A stretch of DNA of 64,000 nt from positions 358,840 through 422,839 of the forward strand of contig NZ_LN776178.1 of the NCBI RefSeq assembly GCF_000827595.2. The letters are read 5' to 3'. Position 1 is the first letter of the stretch, and each line of letters starts with the position of its first letter. The notes under the pieces were generated by a model. The model was given only the letters and a program-made list of their open reading frames with translations. It made no database searches and was not told the origin of the DNA. A program made the position numbers and the translations under genes. This DNA is from Necropsobacter massiliensis. GTDB taxonomy: Bacteria; Pseudomonadota; Gammaproteobacteria; Enterobacterales; Pasteurellaceae. Positions 1 to 10,710 of this stretch are shown here, one piece after another.

Positions 1-267
1 GGTTGGGCGAATCAAACCACTGCTATGGTGACATTATGGGTGGGGGCGGCATTTTTATACCGCAACGGCAAGTTCCATTGGATTGCAACCGTTCCGGCTA
101 TCTTTATGACTATCGTGTGTTCCACCTTTATTCTGAATGCGCCGATCGGATTAGGGCTGAACTATGATTTGTCCGTGTGGCTCGGTCTGGCTTGCGGCGT
201 ATTGTCCGTGCTGATGTTCTTCGGAATGTTAAAACCGTTGGCTAATGACGACGGAAACGAAAATTAG
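1..267 (+). CDS. cstA: CstA-family carbon starvation / peptide transporter, C-terminal end (partial)
   Basis: The reading frame is open from base 1, so the gene starts outside the window and only about the last 88 residues are present. The visible part is hydrophobic, with about three membrane segments and the pattern W-A-N-Q-T-T-A-M followed by L-W-V-G-A-A. This resembles the C-terminal end of CstA (pyruvate/peptide transporter of the inner membrane). The short acidic tail ends in a TAG stop, and a strong terminator follows 25 bases later. The assignment rests on recalled family patterns in a short fragment, so another multi-pass transporter is possible. Confidence 0.7.
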   Translation, partial: GWANQTTAMVTLWVGAAFLYRNGKFHWIATVPAIFMTIVCSTFILNAPIGLGLNYDLSVWLGLACGVLSVLMFFGMLKPLANDDGNEN

Positions 268-292
268 TTTTTCGCTTAATTAATTTGAACTG

Positions 293-328
293 ACCGCTTA
301 CGGGAAACCGTGAGCGGTTTTGTTTTTT
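293..328 (+). terminator. Rho-independent terminator after the cstA-like gene
   Basis: An 11-base stem (ACCGCTTACGG with CCGTGAGCGGT, one G-T pair) closes a GAAA loop and runs into a T-rich tract. It separates the upstream transporter gene from the dcw cluster. Confidence 0.85.
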
Positions 329-370
329 ATGGCGTTATACAAAACTTTACGTTATTCAGAAATTAAACGC

Positions 371-399
371 TTGCAACTTGATTTAACTAATAATAAACT
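371..399 (+). promoter_or_regulatory. Candidate dcw (Pmra-like) promoter
   Basis: TTGCAA at 371-376 and TAAACT at 394-399 are separated by 17 bases, a reasonable sigma-70 match. Transcription would begin at about 406, inside the MraZ repeat operator, as expected for an autoregulated mraZ promoter. The match was found by eye only. Confidence 0.5.
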
Positions 400-404
400 T
401 AGGC

Positions 405-432
405 AAAGTGGTGGAAAGTGGTATTTTGTGGT
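405..432 (+). promoter_or_regulatory. MraZ operator: three GTGG repeats at 10-base spacing
   Basis: GTGG occurs at 408, 418 and 428, each copy exactly 10 bases after the last and preceded by A/T-rich bases. MraZ is known to bind tandem short G-rich repeats with about 10-base periodicity upstream of its own gene. The position between the candidate promoter and mraZ fits autorepression of the dcw cluster. Confidence 0.7.
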
Positions 433-491
433 AAAAAATGCCGAAATGAGTCGTATAAATCTTCAGTTGCGAAGAAATAAAAGGACATCTT

Positions 492-950
492 ATGTTTCGT
501 GGCGCATCGGCGGTGAATCTGGATTCAAAAGGGAGACTGGCTATCCCTACCCGCTATCGCCCGGAAATTATGGAACATAATCAGGGAAGAATGGTTTGTA
601 CGGTGGATATCCGCCAGCCCTGTTTATTGCTTTATCCGCTGAATGAATGGGAAAGCATAGAACAAAAATTACTCGCCCTATCCAATTTTGATCCGATGCA
701 ACGCAGTTTACAGCGTGTAATGCTGGGATATGCGACGGAATGTGAACTCGACAGTGTCGGGCGAGTGTTGCTCAGCGGGCCACTACGCCAGCATGCAAAA
801 TTAGAAAAAAGCATCATGTTGGTTGGGCAGCTGAATAAATTTGAAATTTGGAGCGACGCTGAATGGCAATCCCAAATCGAAAAAGATATGGCTTTGGGGG
901 CCAGCGGTCAGCTGTCGTTATCGCCGGAATTAATTACGCTGTCGATATAA
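492..950 (+). CDS. mraZ: Transcriptional regulator MraZ
   Basis: This 152-residue protein has the family's usual length and two copies of the AbrB-like MraZ fold. Each copy is marked by a D-x-x-G-R motif (DSKGR near residue 11, DSVGR near residue 87). MraZ is a ring-forming DNA-binding repressor of the dcw cluster and a modulator of RsmH. A clear AAAAGGA ribosome binding site precedes the ATG. It is the first gene of the cluster, and three GTGG repeats lie 60-85 bases upstream of its start. An overlapping upstream ORF in another frame (320-580) was not accepted. Confidence 0.96.
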   Translation: MFRGASAVNLDSKGRLAIPTRYRPEIMEHNQGRMVCTVDIRQPCLLLYPLNEWESIEQKLLALSNFDPMQRSLQRVMLGYATECELDSVGRVLLSGPLRQHAKLEKSIMLVGQLNKFEIWSDAEWQSQIEKDMALGASGQLSLSPELITLSI

Positions 951-999
951 AAGAAAGATTTTCTTTCATGTAAAAGAACAGCGGCACTAGCAAAGGTAA

Positions 1000-1020
1000 G
1001 CGGTGTACAGGGTACACCGC
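1000..1020. repeat. Inverted repeat between mraZ and rsmH
   Basis: A perfect 9-base stem (GCGGTGTAC with GTACACCGC) closes a 3-base AGG loop. Only a weak T-rich stretch follows, so it is not a convincing terminator. It could be an attenuator or an mRNA processing or stability element that lowers expression after mraZ. The remaining intergenic bases are AT-rich. Confidence 0.6.
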
Positions 1021-1069
1021 CTTATCTTCCCTAATTTTATTTTGTGTTTTTATTTTTTAATCAATGATC

Positions 1070-2044
1070 ATGAACGCGCAGCATACTTTTTCATCACCGG
1101 AACACACCACCGTTTTATTGCATGAAGCGGTCGCGGGGCTGGCTTTGAAAGAAAACGGTGTGTATATTGACGGCACTTTCGGGCGCGGCGGTCATTCCCG
1201 TTTGATTCTTTCGCAGTTATCCGCCAGTGCGCGTTTGATTGCTATCGATCGTGATCCGAGAGCGATTGCGGCGGCCGAACAAATCCAGGATCCTCGTTTT
1301 CACATTGAACATAACAGTTTTTCCGCCATTGCCGAAATTTGTGAGAAACTTAATTTGGTCGGCAAAATAGACGGTATCTTATTGGATTTAGGGGTATCTT
1401 CTCCGCAGTTGGACGACGCTGCACGCGGTTTCAGTTTTATGCAAGACGGTCCGTTGGATATGCGCATGGATACTACCCAAGGGCTTTCTGCCGCCGAATG
1501 GTTGCAACAGGTCTCTGAACAGGATCTGGCGTGGGTATTAAAAACCTTCGGTGAGGAACGCTTTGCCAAACGTATCGCGCAGGCGATCGTCGGTTATAAC
1601 CGTCATGCCCGCCAGCAAGGCACGCCGCCATTAACACATACCTTGCAGCTGGCGGAGTTGATTGCGCAATCGGTGCCGTTTAAAGACAAACATAAACATC
1701 CCGCCACGCGCAGTTTTCAAGCAATCCGTATTTTTATTAATTCTGAATTGGAAGAGCTGGAACAGGTTCTGCAATCGGCATTAACGGTATTGGCGCCGCA
1801 GGGTCGTTTAGCGGTGATCAGTTTTCATTCCCTGGAAGATCGCATGGTAAAGCATTTTATGCGTAAGCAAAGTCAGGGTGTCGTTATCCCGAAAGGTTTA
1901 CCATTGCGCGATGATCAGATTCAGCGGCATCAGACATTAATGCTCATCGGCAAAGCGATTAAGCCGACAGAGAGCGAAATTACCCAAAATACCCGTGCCC
2001 GAAGTGCGGTACTGCGCGTTGCCGAGAGGGTTGCAAAATGTTAA
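1070..2044 (+). CDS. rsmH: 16S rRNA (cytosine(1402)-N(4))-methyltransferase RsmH
   Basis: RsmH (formerly MraW) uses S-adenosylmethionine to methylate N4 of C1402 in the 16S rRNA decoding site. The protein shows the family N-terminus with H-E-A-V, the SAM-binding motif [10 protein letters not shown], the acidic IDRDP strand, and the late motif ISFHSLEDR. The frame also allows an ATG two codons earlier at 1064. I favour 1070 because homologues start close to the MNxxxxFSS sequence. No strong ribosome binding site is visible for either. The stop codon overlaps the ftsL start. Confidence 0.95.
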   Translation: MNAQHTFSSPEHTTVLLHEAVAGLALKENGVYIDGTFGRGGHSRLILSQLSASARLIAIDRDPRAIAAAEQIQDPRFHIEHNSFSAIAEICEKLNLVGKIDGILLDLGVSSPQLDDAARGFSFMQDGPLDMRMDTTQGLSAAEWLQQVSEQDLAWVLKTFGEERFAKRIAQAIVGYNRHARQQGTPPLTHTLQLAELIAQSVPFKDKHKHPATRSFQAIRIFINSELEELEQVLQSALTVLAPQGRLAVISFHSLEDRMVKHFMRKQSQGVVIPKGLPLRDDQIQRHQTLMLIGKAIKPTESEITQNTRARSAVLRVAERVAKC

Positions 2045-2358
2045 AGAATTCGGAGCGTTACCCCTTGCAGAGCATTGTGCTGGAAGATTTGTTCACATCC
2101 AACAAATTGATAATAGCGTTGCTTATATCGGTGCTGGTTACTGCGCTGGGCACCATTTGGATTACACATCAGACCCGCGGATTAATTGCACAAAAAAGCG
2201 AATTGGTTTTGCAGCATCAGGCATTGGAAAATGAATTCTTAAATTTAAAACTGGAAGAGGCGACGCAGAGCGATAATACCCGAATTGAAGCGATTGCTAC
2301 GGGAAAATTACAGATGAAAGCGATTGATCCCGAGCAGGAAGTTTTGATCCTGGAATAG
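2038..2358 (+). CDS. ftsL: Cell division protein FtsL
   Basis: This 106-residue bitopic protein has a short cytoplasmic N-terminus, one membrane segment at about residues 20-42, and a periplasmic coiled-coil-like helix. FtsL forms a complex with FtsQ and FtsB that activates septal FtsW-FtsI synthesis. Its ATG overlaps the rsmH stop, which suggests translational coupling, and ftsI follows within a few bases. The sequence is poorly conserved in general, so the call rests on position, length and topology together. Confidence 0.93.
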   Translation: MLKNSERYPLQSIVLEDLFTSNKLIIALLISVLVTALGTIWITHQTRGLIAQKSELVLQHQALENEFLNLKLEEATQSDNTRIEAIATGKLQMKAIDPEQEVLILE

Positions 2359-2372
2359 GTAAGGTGCGTAAA

Positions 2373-4181
2373 ATGATCAAATTTAATAAGCAAAACAGTA
2401 ACAAAACGAAACGCAATAGCAATAACGGCAGTGCAATTAAACGCAATAAACCGAAAGTTTCTTATGATACGAGCTTTTTAAAAGGGCGTTTTTACTGGAC
2501 GATCGGCGTGGTTCTGATCGGGCTGAGCGCATTGATTGCGCGCGCCACCTATGTACAGGTGATGAATTCGGATCCGTTAATGGATGAAGCGGATAAACGT
2601 TCGCTGCGTACGCAGGAGGTGCTGTCTGTACGTGGTTCGATTCTAGATCGTAATGGTCAGTTGTTGTCAGTTAGTGTGCCAATGTATTCCATTGTGGCGG
2701 ATGCGAAATTTATTTACGAAGAAAACGCGCTACAGGATAAAGAGCGCTGGAAAGCGCTGGCGGAGGTATTGGGCGTGTCTTATCACACGCTGATTAAACG
2801 ACTGGAAAAAGATCCTGCCTCGCGTTTTGTGTATTTATCCCGCCAGGTTTCGCCGACCGTCGCCGATTATATTAAACAGCTAAAACTCAAAGGCGTCGTG
2901 CTGAAAACCGAGGCGCGCCGTTTTTATCCACGGGTGGAAGAAACCGCCCATATTATCGGTTATACCGATATTGACGGCGCCGGGATTGAAGGAATTGAAA
3001 AAAGCTTTAATTCTCTGCTGGTAGGCAAATCTGGTTCGCGCACTTATCGCAAAGATAAATACGGTAACGTGGTGGAAGATATTTCCGATGTGAAAAAATA
3101 CGATGCGCATGATGTGACCTTAAGCATTGATGAAAAGCTGCAATCTATGGTATATCGCGAAATCAAAAAAGCGGTGACGGAAAATAAAGCGGAATCGGGT
3201 ACCGCCGTGTTGGTGGATATTCGTACCGGTGAAGTACTGGCGATGGTCAACGCGCCGTCTTATAACCCGAACAATCGCCTTGGCGTTAAAGCGGAACTGA
3301 TGCGTAACCGCGCGATTACCGATACCTTCGAGCCGGGGTCAACGGTTAAACCGTTCGTAGTGTTAACCGCACTTCAGCGCGGTGCGGTACGCCGTGACGA
3401 AGTGATTAATACCGGACCGCTAGTATTAAACGGGCATGAAATCCGAGATGTCGCCCCGCGTGACAAACAAACGCTGGATCAGATTCTGGAAAATTCCAGC
3501 AATCGCGGTGTCAGCCGTTTGGCATTGCGGATGCCGCCGGCCGCATTAATGGAAACTTATCAAAATGCCGGTCTTGGCAAGCCGACGGATCTCGGCTTGA
3601 TAGGCGAACAGTCCGGTTTGCTGAATGCCAATCGCAAACGCTGGGCGGATATCGAACGTGCTAATGTGGCTTACGGTTACGGTATCAACGCCACACCGCT
3701 GCAAATTGCGCGTGCTTATGTGACCCTCGGCAGTTTCGGAATTTATCGCCCGCTTTCCATTACCAAAGTGGATCCGCCGGTGATTGGCAATCGCGTATTT
3801 CCGGAAAAACTGACTCGCGAAGTAGTCAACATGATGGAAAAGGTTGCCATAAAGAATAAACGCGCTATGGTGGAAGGTTATCGGGTCGGGGTGAAAACCG
3901 GAACGGCGAAGAAGTTGGAAAACGGTCGTTATGTGGATAAATATATTGCATATACCGCGGGCGTTGCGCCAATCAGTGATCCGCGCTATGCCCTGATTGT
4001 GCTGATTAACGATCCGAAAGCGGGGCAATATTACGGCGGTGCGGTTTCTGCGCCGGTGTTTTCCAGCATTATGGGCTATGCGTTGCGTACCAACAATGTG
4101 ACGCCTGACGGTATTGAGCAGGATAAGGTCGCAAAACGCATGGTTCGTTTAAGTGATAAAAAAACGGAAAAAACGAACTAA
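2373..4181 (+). CDS. ftsI: Septal peptidoglycan transpeptidase FtsI (PBP3)
   Basis: FtsI cross-links septal peptidoglycan in the divisome and is the target of division-specific beta-lactams. A basic N-terminus and one membrane anchor lead into the pedestal domain and then the transpeptidase domain. Counting from the ATG at 2373, the catalytic S-T-V-K motif starts at Ser323, S-S-N at 375-377 and K-T-G at 508-510. A GTG at 2364 is in frame three codons upstream, but the AAGG at 2361-2364 is better placed for the ATG. Length, about 602 residues, is normal for Pasteurellaceae. Confidence 0.97.
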   Translation: MIKFNKQNSNKTKRNSNNGSAIKRNKPKVSYDTSFLKGRFYWTIGVVLIGLSALIARATYVQVMNSDPLMDEADKRSLRTQEVLSVRGSILDRNGQLLSVSVPMYSIVADAKFIYEENALQDKERWKALAEVLGVSYHTLIKRLEKDPASRFVYLSRQVSPTVADYIKQLKLKGVVLKTEARRFYPRVEETAHIIGYTDIDGAGIEGIEKSFNSLLVGKSGSRTYRKDKYGNVVEDISDVKKYDAHDVTLSIDEKLQSMVYREIKKAVTENKAESGTAVLVDIRTGEVLAMVNAPSYNPNNRLGVKAELMRNRAITDTFEPGSTVKPFVVLTALQRGAVRRDEVINTGPLVLNGHEIRDVAPRDKQTLDQILENSSNRGVSRLALRMPPAALMETYQNAGLGKPTDLGLIGEQSGLLNANRKRWADIERANVAYGYGINATPLQIARAYVTLGSFGIYRPLSITKVDPPVIGNRVFPEKLTREVVNMMEKVAIKNKRAMVEGYRVGVKTGTAKKLENGRYVDKYIAYTAGVAPISDPRYALIVLINDPKAGQYYGGAVSAPVFSSIMGYALRTNNVTPDGIEQDKVAKRMVRLSDKKTEKTN

Positions 4182-4199
4182 GCGTTCAATGAAGAAAAA

Positions 4200-5666
4200 A
4201 TGATGCAAAAACTTACCGCACTTTTAGGGTTATCTCAGCTTGCCGATGAGGTTGAGCTGACCGATATGACATTGGACAGCCGCTCTGTAAAGACTGGCTG
4301 TCTTTTCGTTGCAGTCAAAGGACATCAAACCGACGGTCGCCATTATATTGCACAAGCGTTGCAAAATGGCGCAAGTGCGGTGCTTTTTGAGGCAGATTCG
4401 GCGCAACAACATCTGTGCATTCGCTATGAAAACGGCGTTCCGCTAATCGCCTATTATGGTTTATCCGAGCAGTTATCCGCCATTGCCGATAAATTTTATG
4501 CCTCGCCTTCCCGTCGTCTCACGCTGGTTGGGGTAACTGGAACCAACGGCAAAACAACCGTCGCGCAGTTGCTGGCACAATGGACGCAATTGCTCGGGCA
4601 TACTGCCGGTGTTATGGGAACAATCGGAAACGGTTTGTATGGTCGGATGAAAGCGGCTACCAATACCACCGGTTCCGCGCTTGAAATTCAGGCTGCGCTG
4701 GCGGATTTTGCCGCACAAGGAGCGGATTTCGCCGCCATTGAGGTTTCTTCGCACGGCTTGGTACAGCATCGCGTGGAGGCGTTGCATTTCGCGGCGGTAA
4801 TCTTTACCAATCTGAGTCGTGATCATCTTGATTATCATCATTCAATGGCGAACTACGCCGCCGCCAAAAAGCGTCTTTTTAGCGAGCTGAGCAGCAAACA
4901 CAAAATTATTAATGCCGATGATCCTCTCGGTGCTCAATGGCTGGCAGAATTACCGCAAGCGGTGGCGGTCAGCTGCGATCCGGCATTTCAACCGCAGCAT
5001 AATCCATGGCTGAAAGCTGAGCGGATCAGCTTTAACGGTAACGGCGCGCTGATTACATTTCGCTCAAGCTGGGGCGACGGCGAATTGCACAGCCCGCTGA
5101 TCGGTGCCTTTAATGTCAGCAACCTGCTGCTGGTGAGCGCCACCTTGTTGGCATTAGGCTATTCCGTGGTGCAATTATCTGACAGCGTAGCAAAATTAAA
5201 GGGCGTGTGCGGACGCATGGAAATGTTGAGTGCCGCCCATAAGCCGACGGCAATCGTGGATTATGCACATACTCCCGATGCGCTGGAAAAAGCCCTGATT
5301 GCGGCGCGTCAGCATTGCCATGGCAAACTGTGGTGTATTTTCGGTTGCGGTGGTGATCGCGACCGTGGCAAACGCCCGCTTATGGCGCAAATCGCCGAGC
5401 AGCTTGCAGATCGGGTGATCGCCACCGACGATAATCCGCGCACGGAAGACAAACGGCAAATTATGGCGGATATTTTAGCGGGGTTTGAGAAACCGCAGCA
5501 GGTTTTGGTTATCCATGACCGCGAGCAGGCAATTCGCACTGCGATAGACAGTGCGGTGGAAAATGATGTGATTTTAATCGCCGGTAAAGGGCATGAAGAT
5601 TATCAGATCATCGGCACGTACAAACAGCATTTTTCCGATCAGGAAACGGTAGCCAAGTATTTTTAA
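4200..5666 (+). CDS. murE: UDP-MurNAc-tripeptide synthetase MurE (meso-diaminopimelate-adding)
   Basis: MurE is the cytoplasmic ligase that adds the third amino acid to UDP-MurNAc-L-Ala-D-Glu using ATP. The P-loop GTNGKTT lies at residues 114-120. The DNPR motif at 411-414 is the known signature for meso-diaminopimelate rather than lysine, so the organism should have Gram-negative-type peptidoglycan. The 488-residue length is typical. Two adjacent ATG codons (4200 and 4203) can serve as the start. It lies 18 bases after ftsI. Confidence 0.97.
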   Translation: MMQKLTALLGLSQLADEVELTDMTLDSRSVKTGCLFVAVKGHQTDGRHYIAQALQNGASAVLFEADSAQQHLCIRYENGVPLIAYYGLSEQLSAIADKFYASPSRRLTLVGVTGTNGKTTVAQLLAQWTQLLGHTAGVMGTIGNGLYGRMKAATNTTGSALEIQAALADFAAQGADFAAIEVSSHGLVQHRVEALHFAAVIFTNLSRDHLDYHHSMANYAAAKKRLFSELSSKHKIINADDPLGAQWLAELPQAVAVSCDPAFQPQHNPWLKAERISFNGNGALITFRSSWGDGELHSPLIGAFNVSNLLLVSATLLALGYSVVQLSDSVAKLKGVCGRMEMLSAAHKPTAIVDYAHTPDALEKALIAARQHCHGKLWCIFGCGGDRDRGKRPLMAQIAEQLADRVIATDDNPRTEDKRQIMADILAGFEKPQQVLVIHDREQAIRTAIDSAVENDVILIAGKGHEDYQIIGTYKQHFSDQETVAKYF

Positions 5667-5726
5667 ACAGCAAGGCAAGGCGACCGATTGCCGGATATGT
5701 CTTGCGACACACTCAGAAGTATACTC

Positions 5727-7109
5727 ATGATTAAACTGGATCTCAAACGGCTTGCAGAGATTCTGCAAGCCGAATTAATCGGTGATGGGCGCATTAGCGT
5801 GGAAAACGTCAGCACCGATACTCGTCAGCCGAGTGAAAACGGCTTGTTTTTTGCGCTGAAAGGCGAAAAATTTGATGCTCATGCTTATCTCAACGCCGCG
5901 GTTGAACAAGGTTGTCGGGCGGTCGTTGTGCAGCATCGTTGCGATGTTGCCGTTCCTCAACTGGTTGTTAGCGATACGCGTGTTGCGTTGGGACGGCTGG
6001 CGCAATGGCTGAAAGCGCATTTAAATCCGATTACCGTGGCGATTACCGGTTCTTCCGGAAAAACTTCAGTGAAAGAAATGACTGCGTCAATTCTGCGCGA
6101 AAGTGCGCTGGATTCCGACGCGGTTTTGTTTACTCAGGGTAATTTTAATAATGACATCGGCGTGCCGTTGACCTTGCTGCGCTTGAAGGAAAAACACCGT
6201 TTCGCCGTGGTGGAACTGGGCGCTAATCATATTGGCGAAATCGCGTACACGACTGCGCTGGTGCGCCCGGATGTGGCGTTGGTCAATAATGTGGCGGCAG
6301 CGCATTTGGAAGGTTTTGGCAGTATCGAGGGGGTGGCGCAGGCAAAAGGCGAAATTTACCGCGGTTTGAAACAAAACGGCGTGGCGCTGATTAATTTGGA
6401 TTGCCATTATCTGACGCGTTGGCAGGCGGATATCGGCAATCACCAAGTGCGGTCGTTTTCTATCAAGAATCCACAGGCAGATTTTTATGCGACGGACATT
6501 ATGATAACGGAACAGGGGTCCGAGTTTATTTTGCACAGCCCGCAAGGTGAGATTGCCGTGCAGCTACCTTATTTAGGTGCGCACAATATCGGCAATGCGC
6601 TGGCGGCTGCGGCGCTGGCAATCAATGCGGGCGCGCACTTGGCTGAGGTGAAACGAGGATTGGAGCGTCAAGCGCAAGTGAGCGGGCGTTTATTTCCGCT
6701 AAATCCCTGCAAAAATCTGTTATTACTAGACGATACTTACAATGCCAATGTAGATTCGTTGCGTTCTGCTATCAGCGTATTACAAAAATATTCCGCTTTT
6801 CGTATTTTAGTTGTTGGTGATATGGCGGAATTAGGCGAAAATAGTCAGCTTTGTCATCAGCAAGTGGCAGATTTTGCCAAGGCGGCGAATTTGGATGCGG
6901 TGCTGAGTTTCGGCTCGGCAAGTGCGTCGATAGCAACGGCTTGCGGTGGTACGCATTTTACCGATAAGGCGGCGCTGATCGCCTGCGCAACGGCATTAAT
7001 TCGGGATAAATTAAACGCGAATCAAAAAGTGGTTTTACTGGCAAAAGGGTCACGCAGTATGCGAATGGAAGACGTGATCCGTTCATTAAAGGATAATTTT
7101 GTATGTTAG
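5727..7109 (+). CDS. murF: UDP-MurNAc-tripeptide--D-alanyl-D-alanine ligase MurF
   Basis: MurF adds the D-Ala-D-Ala dipeptide to complete the cytoplasmic UDP-MurNAc-pentapeptide. The Mur-ligase P-loop [10 protein letters not shown] is clear, followed by the central-domain GNFNNDIG and the [10 protein letters not shown] region. The frame opens at 5688. The first 13 residues of that frame do not resemble MurF, whereas the ATG at 5727 (MIKLDLKRL) matches the family N-terminus, so I used it. Its TAG stop overlaps the mraY start. Confidence 0.96.
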   Translation: MIKLDLKRLAEILQAELIGDGRISVENVSTDTRQPSENGLFFALKGEKFDAHAYLNAAVEQGCRAVVVQHRCDVAVPQLVVSDTRVALGRLAQWLKAHLNPITVAITGSSGKTSVKEMTASILRESALDSDAVLFTQGNFNNDIGVPLTLLRLKEKHRFAVVELGANHIGEIAYTTALVRPDVALVNNVAAAHLEGFGSIEGVAQAKGEIYRGLKQNGVALINLDCHYLTRWQADIGNHQVRSFSIKNPQADFYATDIMITEQGSEFILHSPQGEIAVQLPYLGAHNIGNALAAAALAINAGAHLAEVKRGLERQAQVSGRLFPLNPCKNLLLLDDTYNANVDSLRSAISVLQKYSAFRILVVGDMAELGENSQLCHQQVADFAKAANLDAVLSFGSASASIATACGGTHFTDKAALIACATALIRDKLNANQKVVLLAKGSRSMRMEDVIRSLKDNFVC

Positions 7110-8185
7110 TCTGGTTGGCTGAATATTTACAGCAATATCAAAGCGGGTTTAATGTGCTGTCGTACATTACCGTACGCGCGATTTTGGCGTTATTGACCGC
7201 ACTTTTACTTTCATTATGGGTCGGGCCGAAAGTCATTCGCCGTTTACAGATTCTGAAATTCGGTCAGGAAGTGCGCAACGACGGACCGGAAAGCCATTTA
7301 AGCAAAAAAGGTACGCCGACGATGGGCGGTATCATGATTTTATTTGCGATCGGCGTCAGCACGCTGTTGTGGGCGAATCTGGTCAATCCTTATATTTGGT
7401 TCAGTTTGTTGGTGCTATTCGGTTACGGTGCGGTCGGTTTTATTGATGATTACCGCAAAATTACGCGTAAAAACAGTGATGGGCTGATTGCGCGTTGGAA
7501 ATATTTCTGGTTGTCCGCCATTGCGTTGGTTGCAGTATTCGGCATGTACGCTGTGGGCAAAGATACCGATGCTACCCGGCTGGTGGTGCCGTTTTTTAAA
7601 GAAATTATGCCGCAGTTAGGGCTGTTTTATATTATTCTGGCCTATTTCGTGATTGTGGGAACCAGTAACGCGGTGAATCTGACCGATGGGCTGGATGGTC
7701 TAGCGATTATGCCGACAGTTTTTGTGGCCGGGGCGTTTGCGTTAATCGCATGGGCGACGGGGAATGTGGAATGGTCGAAATATTTGTATATTCCTTACAT
7801 TAAATACACTTCCGAGTTGGTGGTGTTCTGCACCGCGATTGTCGGCGCGGGGCTGGGTTTTTTATGGTTTAATACCTATCCGGCGCAGGTGTTTATGGGC
7901 GATGTAGGGTCATTGGCATTGGGCGGCGCGCTGGGCGTGGTCGCGGTGTTGGTACGACAGGAATTTTTACTGGTGATTATGGGCGGCGTATTTGTGATGG
8001 AGACGCTGTCGGTGATTTTGCAGGTGGGCTCCTATAAATTGCGTAAACAGCGTATTTTCCGCATGGCGCCGATTCATCATCATTTTGAACTGAAAGGCTG
8101 GCCTGAGCCGCGGGTGATTATCCGTTTTTGGATTATTTCCCTGATGCTGGTGTTATTAGGGCTGGTGACGCTGAAATTGCGTTAA
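7103..8185 (+). CDS. mraY: Phospho-MurNAc-pentapeptide translocase MraY
   Basis: MraY transfers phospho-MurNAc-pentapeptide to undecaprenyl phosphate at the inner membrane, making lipid I. The 360-residue protein is multi-spanning (about ten segments). It shows the acidic motifs [15 protein letters not shown] and MGDVGSL, and the cytoplasmic PIHHHFEL histidine motif. All are catalytic or substrate-binding signatures of the family. The start overlaps the end of murF by 7 bases, and murD follows after 10 bases. Confidence 0.97.
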   Translation: MLVWLAEYLQQYQSGFNVLSYITVRAILALLTALLLSLWVGPKVIRRLQILKFGQEVRNDGPESHLSKKGTPTMGGIMILFAIGVSTLLWANLVNPYIWFSLLVLFGYGAVGFIDDYRKITRKNSDGLIARWKYFWLSAIALVAVFGMYAVGKDTDATRLVVPFFKEIMPQLGLFYIILAYFVIVGTSNAVNLTDGLDGLAIMPTVFVAGAFALIAWATGNVEWSKYLYIPYIKYTSELVVFCTAIVGAGLGFLWFNTYPAQVFMGDVGSLALGGALGVVAVLVRQEFLLVIMGGVFVMETLSVILQVGSYKLRKQRIFRMAPIHHHFELKGWPEPRVIIRFWIISLMLVLLGLVTLKLR

Positions 8186-8195
8186 GAGAAGAACT

Positions 8196-9509
8196 ATGAA
8201 TAGTCAATATCGGAATAAAAATATTTGTGTTGTCGGACTAGGTAAAACCGGATTGTCCTGCGTGCGCTTTTTAAGCGCGCAACAGGCTAAAGTGCGGGTG
8301 ATGGATACCCGCGCCAATCCGCCCGGCGCGGAGCAATTGATGCCGGGAATTGCGCTGCATACCGGCGGTTTAAACCAGCAATGGTTGCTGGAAAGTGAGA
8401 TGATTGTGATCAGTCCGGGATTGGCGCTAAAAACGCCGGAAATTCAGACCGCACTTCAAGCCGGTGTAGAGGTGGTGGGCGATATTGAATTGTTCTGCCG
8501 CGCGGCGGACAAACCGATTGTGGCGATTACCGGTTCAAATGGCAAAAGCACGGTAACGACCTTGGTGACGGAAATGGCGAAAGCCGCCGGAATAAACGTC
8601 GGTATGGGCGGTAATATCGGTATTCCCGCGCTGTCTTTACTGGATAAAAACTGTGATTTGTATGTGTTGGAATTATCCAGTTTTCAGCTGGAAACCACCT
8701 ACAGCCTGCACGCTGCTGCCGCCACTGTGCTGAATGTTACGGAAGATCACATGAACCGTTATGCGGATTTACAGGCATATCGTCGGGCCAAATTAAAAAT
8801 TTATCAGCATTGTCAGACGGCGGTGGTCAACGGTGAAGATCCGTTAACTCGGGAAGACGCTGCGCAAAGCGTGCAAACACAGGTCAGCTTTGCCGAACAG
8901 GATGCCGATTACTGGCTGAAAAGTGAAAACGAAAAACAATATTTAATGGCGGGGCACACCATGATTTTGCCTTGCGATGAAGTCGGATTGAGCGGTCGCC
9001 ATAATCAGATGAACGCGCTGGCGGCAGTGGCGTTGGCGCAGGCGGTAAGAATCGATTTAAACGCAATTCGCACCGCACTTCGTACATTCGGCGGTTTGGA
9101 TCACCGTTTTCAGTTAGCACATTTTGCCCATGGCGTGCGCTGGATCAACGATTCAAAAGCCACTAATGTAGGCAGCACCGTCGCGGCGCTGACTGGTTTG
9201 CAGGTGGGCGGAAACTTATATATGTTATTGGGCGGTGATGGTAAAGGCGCGGATTTTTCGGCATTAGCGCCATTGCTGAATCAGCCGCATATTTATTGTT
9301 ACTGTTTCGGGCGAGACGGTGCGCAGTTGGCCGCGTTGTCCGCACACAGTCGGCTATTTGATACGATGGCACAGGCGATCGAAAGTCTGCGTCCGACATT
9401 ACAAGCGGGGGATATGGTATTATTGTCGCCGGCCTGCGCCAGTTTAGATCAATTCGCTTCCTTTGAACAGCGCGGAGAAGAATTCACCCGTTTGGCAAAA
9501 TTAAGTTAG
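8196..9509 (+). CDS. murD: UDP-MurNAc-L-alanine--D-glutamate ligase MurD
   Basis: MurD adds D-glutamate to UDP-MurNAc-L-Ala in the cytoplasm. The N-terminal GLGKTGLSC loop binds the UDP-sugar, the central P-loop reads GSNGKSTVTT, and the C-terminal domain carries the WINDSKATN segment. At 437 residues the length is normal. An AAGAGAAG ribosome binding site precedes the ATG. Spacings of about ten bases to mraY and ftsW indicate one transcription unit. Confidence 0.96.
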   Translation: MNSQYRNKNICVVGLGKTGLSCVRFLSAQQAKVRVMDTRANPPGAEQLMPGIALHTGGLNQQWLLESEMIVISPGLALKTPEIQTALQAGVEVVGDIELFCRAADKPIVAITGSNGKSTVTTLVTEMAKAAGINVGMGGNIGIPALSLLDKNCDLYVLELSSFQLETTYSLHAAAATVLNVTEDHMNRYADLQAYRRAKLKIYQHCQTAVVNGEDPLTREDAAQSVQTQVSFAEQDADYWLKSENEKQYLMAGHTMILPCDEVGLSGRHNQMNALAAVALAQAVRIDLNAIRTALRTFGGLDHRFQLAHFAHGVRWINDSKATNVGSTVAALTGLQVGGNLYMLLGGDGKGADFSALAPLLNQPHIYCYCFGRDGAQLAALSAHSRLFDTMAQAIESLRPTLQAGDMVLLSPACASLDQFASFEQRGEEFTRLAKLS

Positions 9510-9519
9510 AGTCAGGTTA

Positions 9520-10710
9520 ATGCGGTTTATTGAGAAGTTTAAACAAAATTACCAAGATTGGGCGAGATTGGCGCCGAATAATTTACTTTATGACCGGGCG
9601 CTGTTCTGGTTATTTATTATCTTATTGCTGATCGGTTTGATGGCGGTGTCTTCCGCCTCAATTCCGGTGGGAACCCGGCTGTTCAATGATTCGTTCTATT
9701 TTGCCAAACGCGACGCGCTGTATGTGGTGATTTCCATTGTGGCCTGCTATACCTTTTTACAGGTGCCGATGGACAACTGGCAAAAATATCATGCCTACAT
9801 TTTCTGGAGCGCGATGTTTTTGCTGGTACTGGTACTGATTCCCGGTATCGGCGCTAAAATCAACGGTGCCAGACGTTGGATCCCGCTGGTCTTCTTTAAT
9901 TTCCAGCCTGCCGAATTTGCCAAACTGGCGCTGACTTGTTTTCTCGCCAGCTATTTTACTCGCCGTTACGATGAAGTGCGCAGCCGGCGATTAAGCGCTT
10001 TTAAACCTATGATTGTCATGGGATTATTAGGTGGATTGCTGTTATTGCAGCCGGATTTAGGCAGTACGATCGTGCTGTTTATTATTACTTTCGGGCTGTT
10101 ATTTATTGCGGGCGCTAATTTCTGGCAGTTCGTCGCACTTGGTTTCTCCGGTGTATTGCTAATTTTATGGCTTGCGGTTTCCTCCGCATATCGACTGAAA
10201 CGCCTGACCGGTTTTATGGATCCGTTTCAGGACCCATACGGCACAGGGTTCCAGCTGTCCAATTCATTAATGGCGTTTGGACGCGGTGAGTTTAGCGGAG
10301 AAGGGCTGGGCAATTCAATTCAGAAACTGGAATATTTGCCAGAGGCGCATACTGACTTTGTGATGGCGGTGATTGGTGAGGAGTTCGGTTTTATCGGTAT
10401 TTTCTTTGTTATTGTTTTATTGGCGCTGCTGGTGTTCAGAGCAATGAAAATCGGGCGTGAGTCGTTACAACTGGAACAGCGTTTTAAAGGCTTTTTCGCA
10501 TTTGGAGTCAGTTTTTGGATTTTTTTCCAAGGCTTTGTCAATTTGGGCATGGCATTGGGTTTGCTGCCGACCAAAGGGTTGACTTTTCCGCTGGTCAGTT
10601 ACGGCGGTTCGAGCCTGATTATTATGTCGATTACGATCGGTGTATTACTGCGTATCGACCATGAAAACCGGTTAATGCGCGGCGGTCAGGCTCGTTTGCG
10701 GGATGATTAA
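9520..10710 (+). CDS. ftsW: Septal peptidoglycan glycosyltransferase FtsW (SEDS family)
   Basis: FtsW polymerises lipid II at the septum together with FtsI. The protein (396 residues) has about ten membrane segments. SEDS hallmarks are present: the GARRWI and PAEFAK region, PDLGST, the EEFGFIG segment in the large loop, and the C-terminal LVSYGGSS motif. The first residues are polar, as in Haemophilus homologues. It sits between murD and murG, and its stop region overlaps the first ATG of murG. Confidence 0.96.
   Translation: MRFIEKFKQNYQDWARLAPNNLLYDRALFWLFIILLLIGLMAVSSASIPVGTRLFNDSFYFAKRDALYVVISIVACYTFLQVPMDNWQKYHAYIFWSAMFLLVLVLIPGIGAKINGARRWIPLVFFNFQPAEFAKLALTCFLASYFTRRYDEVRSRRLSAFKPMIVMGLLGGLLLLQPDLGSTIVLFIITFGLLFIAGANFWQFVALGFSGVLLILWLAVSSAYRLKRLTGFMDPFQDPYGTGFQLSNSLMAFGRGEFSGEGLGNSIQKLEYLPEAHTDFVMAVIGEEFGFIGIFFVIVLLALLVFRAMKIGRESLQLEQRFKGFFAFGVSFWIFFQGFVNLGMALGLLPTKGLTFPLVSYGGSSLIIMSITIGVLLRIDHENRLMRGGQARLRDD

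Noticed and set aside
320..580. An 86-codon ORF overlapping the mraZ promoter, operator and start
   Set aside because: It covers regulatory DNA and overlaps mraZ in another frame, and its protein resembles no family I recognise.
3546..4028. 160-codon ORF on the minus strand inside ftsI
   Set aside because: It lies wholly opposite a conserved catalytic domain and looks like a shadow frame.
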